Shown: positions 7,210-13,085 of the stretch, one piece after another | How positions within the stretch are numbered: position 1 is the first letter of the stretch | How the letters are laid out: each line of letters begins with the position of its first letter | Source: UBA8337 sp965658615 | GTDB lineage: Bacteria; Pseudomonadota; Alphaproteobacteria; RS24 | Direction of reading: 5' to 3' | Assembly (NCBI GenBank): GCA_965658615.1 | Contig: CBFHSX010000042.1 | Coordinates: forward strand, 1-13,085 | DNA length: 13,085 bases | Made by a program: the position numbers and the translations under genes | Notes under the pieces: generated by a model | Databases searched by the model: none | Seen by the model: the letters and a program-made list of their open reading frames with translations, nothing else | What the model was told of the DNA's origin: nothing

Positions 7210-7232
7210 TGACGCAAATTTACCTTGCGTCA
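7210..7232. promoter_or_regulatory. Perfect 8-bp-arm dyad TGACGCAA-N7-TTGCGTCA, likely operator
   Basis: TGACGCAA (7210-7217) and its exact reverse complement TTGCGTCA (7225-7232) flank a 7-base AT-rich centre. It sits between divergent gpgP and arsC, 43 bases before the arsC ATG. TTGCGT in the right arm could act as the arsC -35 (with a weak TGTCAT 17 bases on), which would suit a repressor of arsC. It also lies 24 bases beyond the gpgP -35, which would suit an activator of gpgP. No regulator gene is in the window and I do not recognise the consensus. Confidence 0.5.
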
Positions 7233-7233
7233 T

Positions 7234-7249
7234 CAGTTTCACAAAACTG
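7234..7249. promoter_or_regulatory. Second dyad CAGTTT-CACA-AAACTG
   Basis: Two 6-base inverted arms with a 4-base centre begin one base after the larger dyad ends. It lies 26 bases before the arsC start. It could be a second operator or a small hairpin in the arsC leader; there is no T-run, so it is not a terminator. Confidence 0.3.
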
Positions 7250-7275
7250 TCATGCGAAGCTTTTAAGCGGAACAG

Positions 7276-7707
7276 ATGAAAAATATTCTCTTTCTTTGCA
7301 CCGGTAATAGTTGTCGCTCGGTTCTCGCCGAAGCCTATATGAACCATGCCGGTGCAGGCTGGACCGCCCATTCGGCCGGTTCGAGCCCGACCGGCAGCGT
7401 GCATCCCATGGCGCTTGAAACACTTTCCGCTTTCGGTATAGAGGCGGATTATGCCCGCTCGAAAAGCTGGGACGAATTTGCCGCCAGCGACGCGCCGCAC
7501 ATGGATGTGATTGTCACCGTCTGTAATAATGCCGCCGGGGAGACCTGCCCGATTTGGCCGGGCCATCCGGCGACCCATCATTGGCCGTTTCCCGATCCGG
7601 CGAAATTTGCCGGTTCGGAAGAAGACACGCGCGCGCATTTCCGCGAGGTCTTTGCCATGATCAAAAAACAACTGGACCGGTTCATCGCCGAGGCGGCGGG
7701 CGCATGA
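7276..7707 (+). CDS. arsC: Arsenate reductase, low-molecular-weight phosphatase fold
   Basis: This 143-residue protein reduces arsenate to arsenite in the cytoplasm using a thiol relay. The phosphate-binding loop CTGNSCRS (8-15) has the CX5R form with Cys8 as the attacking thiol and Arg14. VCNNAAGETCPIWPG (82-96) supplies Cys83 and Cys91, which match the second and third redox cysteines of thioredoxin-type ArsC. The cysteines separate it from plain tyrosine phosphatases. HWPFPDP (102-108) carries the general-acid Asp107. Full length for the family. The start is ATG at 7276, preceded by GGA 6 bases away. Its TGA overlaps the ATG of the aquaglyceroporin (ATGA at 7704-7707), so the two are translationally coupled. 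No arsR, arsB, acr3 or arsH lies in the window, which is unusual for an ars operon. Confidence is high. Confidence 0.92.
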   Translation: MKNILFLCTGNSCRSVLAEAYMNHAGAGWTAHSAGSSPTGSVHPMALETLSAFGIEADYARSKSWDEFAASDAPHMDVIVTVCNNAAGETCPIWPGHPATHHWPFPDPAKFAGSEEDTRAHFREVFAMIKKQLDRFIAEAAGA

Positions 7708-8366
7708 CCCGCAAATTAATCGCCGAGGCATTGGGGACGCTGCTTTTGGTCTGCACGGTTGTCGGCTCGGGCATTATGGCGGTCAATTTGGCCGACGGAA
7801 ACAACGCTGTCGCGCTATTGGGCAATACCATCGCCACCGGCGCCATTTTATATGTGCTGATCACCGTCTTCGGGCCGATATCGGGGGCGCATTTCAACCC
7901 GGCTGTTTCGCTGGTGTTTCGCCTCAAGGGTGAGCTGGATAATAAAACCCTTATCGCCTTTGTGGCTGCGCAAGCTTTTGGCGGTCTGGCCGGCACAGCG
8001 CTGGCGCATGCCATGTTTGAGCTGGCGCTATTTACCCCCTCGGTCAATATACGCACCGGCCATGGCCAGTTTATCGCCGAGGCGGTGGCGACTTTCGGTT
8101 TGGTCATGACCATTTTGGGCGGGATTAAATATCGCGCCGAGGCGGTGCCCATGCTGGTCGGCCTTTATATCACCGCCGGTTATTGGTTTACCGCCTCGAC
8201 AAGCTTCGCCAATCCGGCAGTCACGCTGGCACGCGGCTTTACCGACAGCTTTTCCGGCATTCGCCCCGTCGATATGCCGCTATTTTGGGCGGCGCAAATT
8301 ATCGGTGCCGTGCTGGCGCTTTTGGTTATGCGGTCGCTCTTGGCACAACAGCCGACAGCAGAATAA
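7704..8366 (+). CDS. aqpS: MIP-family aquaglyceroporin, AqpS-like (arsenite channel)
   Basis: This 220-residue membrane channel has the six-helix MIP layout and both NPA boxes: HFNPAVSL (64-70, NPA at 65-67) and FANPAVTL (169-175, NPA at 170-172). Hydrophobic helices lie at about 5-28, 35-57, 81-105, 122-142, 149-163 and 191-214. The residue after the second NPA is Val173, where most aquaporins have the selectivity-filter Arg. A Thr (about 45) sits where AqpZ has its filter Phe. Both recall Sinorhizobium AqpS, which lets arsenite leave the cell after ArsC makes it. The start is set by the ATGA overlap with arsC; upstream in-frame codons lie inside arsC in another frame and do not look like protein. 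General solute transport remains possible, but the coupling to arsC makes metalloid export the best reading. Confidence 0.85.
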   Translation: MTRKLIAEALGTLLLVCTVVGSGIMAVNLADGNNAVALLGNTIATGAILYVLITVFGPISGAHFNPAVSLVFRLKGELDNKTLIAFVAAQAFGGLAGTALAHAMFELALFTPSVNIRTGHGQFIAEAVATFGLVMTILGGIKYRAEAVPMLVGLYITAGYWFTASTSFANPAVTLARGFTDSFSGIRPVDMPLFWAAQIIGAVLALLVMRSLLAQQPTAE

Positions 8367-8536
8367 AGCGACCAAAGCGTTTGCAGCTTGACGCCATAAT
8401 GGTATACCCGCTTCGCGACGCCCATTTAATGGCTCGTTTTATGCTTGTTTGACGACGCAGGCGCAGCTATGTCTCGCCTGATACCGCACTTCAGCATTGA
8501 CGCTGGATGCACCATTTCAAGCCTGTGTGACTTTTT
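8367..8536 (+). other. ABC-F leader region with short ORFs and a hairpin
   Basis: This 170-base gap holds a weak promoter candidate, TTGCAG (8381-8386) 16 bases before TATACC (8403-8408). That would give the ABC-F message a leader of about 120 bases. The leader contains a 7-codon ORF (8429-8452, MARFMLV), a hairpin with 6-base arms CAGGCG/CGCCTG (8458-8480), and a 29-codon ORF (8469-8558) that overlaps the ABC-F start. No ribosome site of note precedes the ABC-F ATG. Regulatory meaning is inference; short ORFs of this size arise by chance. Confidence 0.3.
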
Positions 8537-10381
8537 ATGCTCGAAATTAAAAATATAACCTACCGCATTGCGGGCCGGACTTTATTTGACGGCGCGTCCC
8601 TGTCTGTGCCCAACGGCCATCACATTGGCCTTGTCGGGCCAAACGGCACGGGCAAGTCTACTTTATTCAAATTGATTGCCTCGGAGCTGGATTTGGATGG
8701 CGGCGAAATTACCCTCGTGTCGGGCGCCAGCATGGGCATGGTGCGCCAAGATATACCCGATGACGACACACCCCTTATCGATATTGTTCTGGCCTCTGAT
8801 ACGGAGCGCGCGAGCCTATTGGCGGAATTGGAAACACCCATTGATGCCGAACGAATGTCCGATATTTATATGCGCCTCAATGATATTAACGCCTATGAAG
8901 CGCCGTCGCAGGCGGCGATCATTCTCAGCGGTTTGGGGTTTAGCGATGCTGAGCAAGCCATGCCGATAAGTGCTTTTTCGGGCGGCTGGAAAATGCGCGT
9001 GGCATTAGCGGCGGCACTATTTCGAAAACCCGGGCTTTTGCTTTTGGACGAACCGACCAATCACTTGGATTTTGAAGCCATAGTCTGGCTGGAAAATTTC
9101 CTCGCAAATTACGAACACACTTTCCTTATCATCAGTCACGACCGCGATACGTTGAACAAAGTGGTCAGCCATATTGCCCATTTGGACCAGCAAAAACTGT
9201 CTCTTTACACAGGCACTTATGACCAGTTTGAAAATGCGTTGGCGCAAAAACGCATGGGCCATCAAGCCCTGTTTGATAAGCAGCAAGCGCAAAAGAAGAA
9301 GATGATGGCTTTCGTCGACCGCTTTGGGGCAAAGGCAAGCAAAGCCAAACAGGCGCAGAGCCGCCTGCGGGCGATCGAAAAAATGGATATGGTTGACGCG
9401 CTGATCGCTGAACGCGCGACCTCTTTCAGTTTTCCGAAACCCGAACAAATCGCTTCGCCGATTATCACCATTGATGATGTGAAAGTGGGATATGAGGCCG
9501 ACAAGCCGGTGTTGGAGAACATCAATTTGGGTATTGGTGGCGAGGATCGCATTGCGCTATTAGGCGCGAACGGTAATGGCAAATCGACTTTTGTAAAACT
9601 CATCTCAGATAATTTGAGCGCCATGTCGGGTGAGGTCATGCGCCATTCAAAATTACGCATTGGCTATTTTGCGCAACACCAATCAGACGAGTTGGACGTA
9701 ACCCTCACGCCGCTGGAGGCATTGCGGGCCGGCATTGACCAACCCGAGGCGAAACTGCGCGCCTTGTTGGGAAGGTTCGGTTTTGACAAAACCAAATCGG
9801 ACACCCGAATTGAGAAATTATCGGGCGGTGAAAAAGCCCGGTTACTGTTTTGCATGATGAGCCACGACGCACCGCATATCATGTTGCTCGACGAACCCAC
9901 CAATCATCTCGATATTGACGCAAGACAGGCACTTATTCAGGCACTGAACGACTATGAAGGCTGCGTCATTCTCGTCAGCCACGACCCCCATTTGGTGGCG
10001 GCAGTTGTGGATCGGCTTTACTTGGTCAAAGATGGCAGCGTTATGCCTTATGACGGCGATCTGGAGGCTTATCGACAGCTGATTATGGAGCAAAGGCGCA
10101 AAGAACGTTCAGACGCGCGTAAGGCCAAAAAGCACAAAAAATCTGGCGCAAATGAGCCGGTGACAGAACGCATGAAACCGTCCGGCAATCCTGTTCAAAT
10201 CGCTAAATTGGAATCAGAAATTGATGCGCTAACAGCGCAGAAAAATGACATTGAAGCAGAAATGTCGAGCCATGATGTGGCGCAAGACCCTTCCCGATTG
10301 GCGGCGCTGGCAATTGATTACGAAAAAATCAAAACCGACTTATCCGCGCGCGAAGCGGCTTGGTTCGAAGCGCAAGCCTAA
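8537..10381 (+). CDS. ABC-F family ATPase, YheS/Uup-like translation factor
   Basis: This 614-residue soluble protein has two ATP-binding cassettes and no membrane segments, the ABC-F arrangement. These proteins bind the ribosomal E site and act on stalled or drug-bound ribosomes. Cassette 1: Walker A GPNGTGKST (34-42), signature FSGGW (147-151), Walker B LLLLDEPTNHLD (167-178). Cassette 2: Walker A GANGNGKST (343-351), signature LSGGEKAR (428-435), Walker B MLLDEPTNHLD (449-459). Between them, about 235-300 is a charged, helical linker (the P-site tRNA interaction motif), rich in Lys and Gln. A Lys-rich stretch (517-535) leads to a C-terminal coiled coil (about 553-610). The catalytic Glu residues (172, 453) are present. 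General layout is closest to YheS-type members; which subfamily, or whether it protects from an antibiotic, is open. It converges with the hydrolase gene, 15 bases apart. Confidence 0.92.
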   Translation: MLEIKNITYRIAGRTLFDGASLSVPNGHHIGLVGPNGTGKSTLFKLIASELDLDGGEITLVSGASMGMVRQDIPDDDTPLIDIVLASDTERASLLAELETPIDAERMSDIYMRLNDINAYEAPSQAAIILSGLGFSDAEQAMPISAFSGGWKMRVALAAALFRKPGLLLLDEPTNHLDFEAIVWLENFLANYEHTFLIISHDRDTLNKVVSHIAHLDQQKLSLYTGTYDQFENALAQKRMGHQALFDKQQAQKKKMMAFVDRFGAKASKAKQAQSRLRAIEKMDMVDALIAERATSFSFPKPEQIASPIITIDDVKVGYEADKPVLENINLGIGGEDRIALLGANGNGKSTFVKLISDNLSAMSGEVMRHSKLRIGYFAQHQSDELDVTLTPLEALRAGIDQPEAKLRALLGRFGFDKTKSDTRIEKLSGGEKARLLFCMMSHDAPHIMLLDEPTNHLDIDARQALIQALNDYEGCVILVSHDPHLVAAVVDRLYLVKDGSVMPYDGDLEAYRQLIMEQRRKERSDARKAKKHKKSGANEPVTERMKPSGNPVQIAKLESEIDALTAQKNDIEAEMSSHDVAQDPSRLAALAIDYEKIKTDLSAREAAWFEAQA

Positions 10382-10396
10382 CAATGCGATATATCA

Positions 10397-11482
10397 TCAA
10401 TCGGCAATGCTTATCTTGCCGTCGGGCGCGATAGAGATATGCGTGCCGTCTTGTGCGGCCAATACCCCATCGGCGCGCGCGGCACCAACGCCGCGCATAT
10501 AAATGCGGTCCATAATGGCGTTTTGTGGCACCGGCGCATAATGATAGAAAACCAATAAATCGGCCCCTGCCTCATTGGCCGCCTCCGCCGCTTCAACCGG
10601 TGAGGTGTGATAATCCAACGTATCTTCAATCACCCGCGACAAATCGGTTTGGCCGTTTTCGGCTAGGGTTTCGATGACGGTATTGACCAAATGCGGCTGT
10701 AAAACCTCGTGAATGAGCACGTCGACATCCTGCGCCGCGGCAATCAGATTATTATCTTTGACCGTATCCCCACTGATCAAAACCGAGCGGCCCTTATAGT
10801 CGAAGCGATAGGCCATGGCCGGTTCAATCGGCGGGTGTGCGACGGTGACTGCGGTGATTTTCAGCCCGTCTTGGTCATAGAAAATGCCGTCTTCGGCAAT
10901 GGTTTCAGACACCAGACCGGCGGTTTTGGAGGGCACTAAATCCTCGCCGTGATGGCCGGTGCGATAGGTGTAATCTTGGCCATAAGCCATATTGAACCCG
11001 TCCACCACTTGCGCCACACCCGGGCCGCCATAGACGGATAATTTCTGCGGTCGCCCGCGCACCCAGCTTGCCAAATGCATTTCACCCAAAGCGGCAATAT
11101 GGTCGGAATGAAAATGCGTCAGCAAGACACCGTCGAGGCGTTGCATGGGCAGGCCAAATTCGGTTGCTTTATCGGCCGAGCGCGCGCCGGTATCGACGAT
11201 GAAAAACTTATCGCCGACCAACACCGCGACGCAGCTTTGCGCCGTGCCGCGTGCCCCCGCGCCGCCCATGGGCGAGGCCGTGCCGCAAAATACGATATCC
11301 AAATTATCGCCGCCAAAATCAGCTGGCGGCGCCGCTATTTGGGTCGCCACGGCGCGCTTGACCAAACGATTTTGCACCGCCTCATTATTTAAGGCCAAAC
11401 CGATTGCGCCGCCGATCAAGACCAATAAGCCGAGCGCAATGCCACTTATGATTTTACCTGTTTTCTTCATTTTATCGTTCAT
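10397..11482 (-). CDS. Membrane-anchored metallo-beta-lactamase-fold hydrolase
   Basis: The protein has about 361 residues and belongs to the MBL-fold hydrolases, close in pattern to RNase Z/arylsulfatase-like members. The zinc motif THFHSDHI is at about 122-129. Further metal ligands are likely in AHPPIEP (near 216), SGDT (Asp near 239) and FYHYAP (His near 314). FCGTASPMGG (about 65-74) is a typical opening strand. Residues about 9-31 form one hydrophobic helix after a Lys-rich start, so the catalytic domain is probably outside the cytoplasmic membrane. That rules against a tRNA-processing role. Two ATGs are adjacent: the one at 11482 is 5 bases from GGGGG (11488-11492), the one at 11485 only 2 bases, so 11482 is preferred. 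It follows the acyl-CoA dehydrogenase by 50 bases on the same strand and may be co-transcribed. Substrate unknown; a lactone, phosphodiester or sulfate ester are all possible. Confidence 0.85.
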   Translation of the reverse strand: MNDKMKKTGKIISGIALGLLVLIGGAIGLALNNEAVQNRLVKRAVATQIAAPPADFGGDNLDIVFCGTASPMGGAGARGTAQSCVAVLVGDKFFIVDTGARSADKATEFGLPMQRLDGVLLTHFHSDHIAALGEMHLASWVRGRPQKLSVYGGPGVAQVVDGFNMAYGQDYTYRTGHHGEDLVPSKTAGLVSETIAEDGIFYDQDGLKITAVTVAHPPIEPAMAYRFDYKGRSVLISGDTVKDNNLIAAAQDVDVLIHEVLQPHLVNTVIETLAENGQTDLSRVIEDTLDYHTSPVEAAEAANEAGADLLVFYHYAPVPQNAIMDRIYMRGVGAARADGVLAAQDGTHISIAPDGKISIAD

Positions 11483-11532
11483 CATTTCCCCCTAATCCGG
11501 TCTCTCTTTTTTCGTGATGGCCAAATGGCGCT

Positions 11533-12708
11533 TTACAGCCCCAATCCGGCTTTGGCGAGGATATTGCGTTGCACCTCATTTGACCCGCCATAAATCGACG
11601 CGGCGCGATTATTCAGATAATCAGCCTGCAATTTCGGCGCCGCATCCGGGCCGATCTGCGCATTATTATAGCCAAGCTCGCGCGCCTCAGGCTGCCATGG
11701 CACGCCATAATGGCCCAGTGCCTCCAGCATCATCTCGTCAATCGCTTGCTGGGTTTCGGTCGCCGTAATCTTCATGCGCGACGAAGCCGCGCCGGGCGAT
11801 TGACCGGCCGCCAGCAGGCTTTGAATGCGAAACTCCGACACTTCCAGACCCTGCACACGGATCATCAATTCATGGAACCGATTGATCAGCGATGTCTCCT
11901 CGGTCTCCATCACCAGCGCTTGCATTTCTGCCAGCCGCGCCTGCAGCCGCGCTGCATATGCGCCGGAGCGTTCAAAGGTCAGCAGGGTTTTGGCAACCGT
12001 CCAGCCATCATTTTCTGCACCGACCAAATTGGCCACCGGCACACGCACATTATCGAAAAAGACTTGGTTCAACTCATGATCACCGGAAATGGTGATAATC
12101 GGTGCGACGCTGACACCGGGCGTGCTCATATCGATGAGCAGGAAGGAAATGCCTTGCTGCGGCTTGCCGCTTCCATCGGTACGCACCAAGCAGAAAATAT
12201 GATTGGCGTGATGCGCATAGCTGGTCCAAATCTTGGTGCCGTTAATAATATAATCATCACCGTCGCGCTCAGCCTTGCATTGCAGACTGGCCAAGTCAGA
12301 ACCTGAACCCGGTTCCGAATAACCCTGACACCAAATATGCGCGCCGCTCAACAGTTTCGGCAAATAATGGTCTTTCTGCTCTTGCGTGCCACACACGGCC
12401 AGGGTCGGGCCGATCATGCCGACGCCCATGGGGTAAAGCCGCGGCGCGTGGTGGCGCGCGCAAGCACTGGCCCAAATATAGTGCTGCATCTCGGTCCAGT
12501 CCGTGCCGCCAACCTCGACCGGCCAACGCGGGGCCGCCCAGCCCTTCTCATTCAGAATGCGATGCCAGCGCATGGTCGGCTCATGCTCGCCGCAAATACC
12601 ACTGGACAGCATACCGGCACGGCGCAGCTCATCATCCAAATGGGTTTCCAAAAAATCATCAACTTCGGCCTGAAAGGCTTTGTCATCCGGCGATAAGCTC
12701 AATTTCAT
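11533..12708 (-). CDS. Acyl-CoA dehydrogenase family protein
   Basis: This 391-residue FAD enzyme oxidises an acyl-CoA at the alpha-beta bond and passes electrons to ETF. Marks are CQGYSEPGSGSDLAS (127-141), the FAD/substrate loop; GTKIWTS (157-163); the central beta-domain VFFDNVRVP (216-224); and IYGGSNEVQRNILAK (372-386) at the C-terminus. In medium-chain enzymes the catalytic Glu lies in IYEGT; here that position is Gly. Glu246 in LTFERSG matches the helix-G Glu of isovaleryl- and long-chain enzymes, so it may be the base. The start is the ATG at 12708, 8 bases after AGGGG. The frame stays open 68 codons further upstream, but that stretch lacks family features. It is the first gene of a probable unit with the MBL-fold hydrolase and diverges from a nitronate monooxygenase-like gene. 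Chain-length or steroid/branched substrate is not readable. Confidence 0.9.
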   Translation of the reverse strand: MKLSLSPDDKAFQAEVDDFLETHLDDELRRAGMLSSGICGEHEPTMRWHRILNEKGWAAPRWPVEVGGTDWTEMQHYIWASACARHHAPRLYPMGVGMIGPTLAVCGTQEQKDHYLPKLLSGAHIWCQGYSEPGSGSDLASLQCKAERDGDDYIINGTKIWTSYAHHANHIFCLVRTDGSGKPQQGISFLLIDMSTPGVSVAPIITISGDHELNQVFFDNVRVPVANLVGAENDGWTVAKTLLTFERSGAYAARLQARLAEMQALVMETEETSLINRFHELMIRVQGLEVSEFRIQSLLAAGQSPGAASSRMKITATETQQAIDEMMLEALGHYGVPWQPEARELGYNNAQIGPDAAPKLQADYLNNRAASIYGGSNEVQRNILAKAGLGL

Positions 12709-12792
12709 TGGTTGAACCCCTGATAAAATAAACAGTGCCGAGCCGACGGTAAGCCATGCCCAAAGCGCCATTGGTTGACTTAAAAGTGCCGA
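12706..12792. repeat. Paired short direct repeats upstream of acyl-CoA dehydrogenase
   Basis: CATTGGTTGA occurs at 12706-12715 and 12769-12778 (63 bases apart). AGTGCCGA occurs at 12734-12741 and 12785-12792 (51 bases apart). The order is the same in both copies, with 12 extra bases in the copy next to the start. This looks like an old short tandem duplication of the start region or a pair of regulator sites. The second copy puts an in-frame ATG exactly 21 codons upstream of the chosen start. Confidence 0.45.
12717..12721 (-). promoter_or_regulatory. Ribosome binding site deciding the acyl-CoA dehydrogenase start
   Basis: AGGGG on the minus strand lies 8 bases before ATG at 12708. No comparable site precedes the in-frame ATG at 12771. 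Confidence 0.65.
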
Positions 12793-12928
12793 AAAGATAG
12801 CAAAAAAACAACCGCCTTTTTGGCGCGTTTTAATTTGGTGCATAGCTTTTTGTCTGAAGGGAGCTCTGCCGGAATGACAAAGCTGCGAAAAAAGGCGCGC
12901 CGACAATTTCAACCGAAGGAGCCCTTAG

Positions 12929-13085
12929 ATGAAAATCAAGCTGACGGAATTATTAGGTATTGAAGCGCCGATTATTTGTGGCGGCATGATGCGCGTCGGC
13001 ACGGCCGAGCTGGCAGCGGCGGTTTCCAATGCAGGCGGTCTGGGCGTGATGACGGCGCTGACCTCGCCGACACCCGACCGATTGG
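12929..13085 (+). CDS. Nitronate monooxygenase family flavoprotein, 3' partial
   Basis: Only the first 52 residues are present. LLGIEAPIICGGMMRVG (8-24) followed by LAAAVSNAGGLGVM (28-41) is the N-terminal FMN-binding pattern of the nitronate monooxygenase / 2-nitropropane dioxygenase TIM-barrel family; the enoyl-ACP reductase FabK shares it. The start is ATG at 12929, 7 bases after AAGGAG (12916-12921). The gene diverges from the acyl-CoA dehydrogenase across 220 bases. Such flavoproteins oxidise nitronates, and in fatty-acid gene clusters some may act on enoyl-CoA-like compounds, but the missing 3' part prevents a choice. Confidence 0.85.
   Translation, partial: MKIKLTELLGIEAPIICGGMMRVGTAELAAAVSNAGGLGVMTALTSPTPDRL

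Noticed and set aside
7554..7703. Longer N-terminus for the aquaglyceroporin
   Set aside because: The extra 50 residues are arsC read in another frame; the ATGA overlap gives a natural start at 7704 and the first helix begins right after it.
7177..7731. Minus-strand frame of 184 codons opposite arsC
   Set aside because: It covers arsC, which has unmistakable motifs; its translation has no recognisable domain.
10388..10395. GATATATC palindrome between ABC-F and the MBL gene as a terminator
   Set aside because: Only 8 bases with no GC stem or T-run; too short to form a stable hairpin.
12709..12912. 68-codon N-terminal extension of the acyl-CoA dehydrogenase
   Set aside because: The ribosome site before 12708 is good, and family length and N-terminal pattern fit that start.

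Overview
The window is about 13 kb of a compact chromosome. The gene content fits an alphaproteobacterium: a D-aminoacylase-type amidohydrolase, an arsC-aqpS-type pair as in rhizobia, and an acyl-CoA dehydrogenase beside a nitronate monooxygenase. The source is not named and no rRNA or marker gene confirms this. I see no tRNA, rRNA, IS element, CRISPR array or phage gene. Nine genes lie wholly inside, plus an amidohydrolase cut at the left edge and a nitronate monooxygenase cut at the right edge. No gene-free stretch reaches 300 bases.

Layout: (1) 1-1663 (+), N-acyl-D-amino-acid deacylase-like amidohydrolase, 5' end missing. (2) 1700-2380 (-), nitroreductase. (3) 2572-5104 (+), a two-gene unit of D-glycerate kinase (GLYK type) and a GH13 subfamily 18 sugar phosphorylase. 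(4) 7144-5101 (-), a two-gene unit of glucosyl-3-phosphoglycerate phosphatase (gpgP) and synthase (gpgS), whose last codon overlaps the stop of the phosphorylase. (5) 7276-8366 (+), arsenate reductase and an aquaglyceroporin overlapping by ATGA. (6) 8537-10381 (+), ABC-F ATPase with a 170-base leader. (7) 12708-10397 (-), acyl-CoA dehydrogenase followed by a membrane-anchored metallo-beta-lactamase-fold hydrolase. (8) 12929-13085 (+), start of a nitronate monooxygenase-type flavoprotein.

The most coherent system is 2572-7144. GpgS (3-phosphoglycerate + NDP-glucose) and GpgP make the compatible solute glucosylglycerate. A GH13_18 phosphorylase, if specific for glucosylglycerate, would split it with phosphate into glucose 1-phosphate and D-glycerate, and the kinase would return glycerate to the phosphoglycerate pool. 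The two arms converge with overlapping stop codons, so synthesis and breakdown are arranged head to head. The second coherent unit is arsC-aqp: arsenate is reduced to arsenite, which could leave by a channel whose selectivity filter has Val where most aquaporins have Arg. A perfect 8-bp-arm dyad lies between gpgP and arsC, and a related imperfect one lies upstream of the kinase.

All function calls rest on motifs read by eye; no database search was run.
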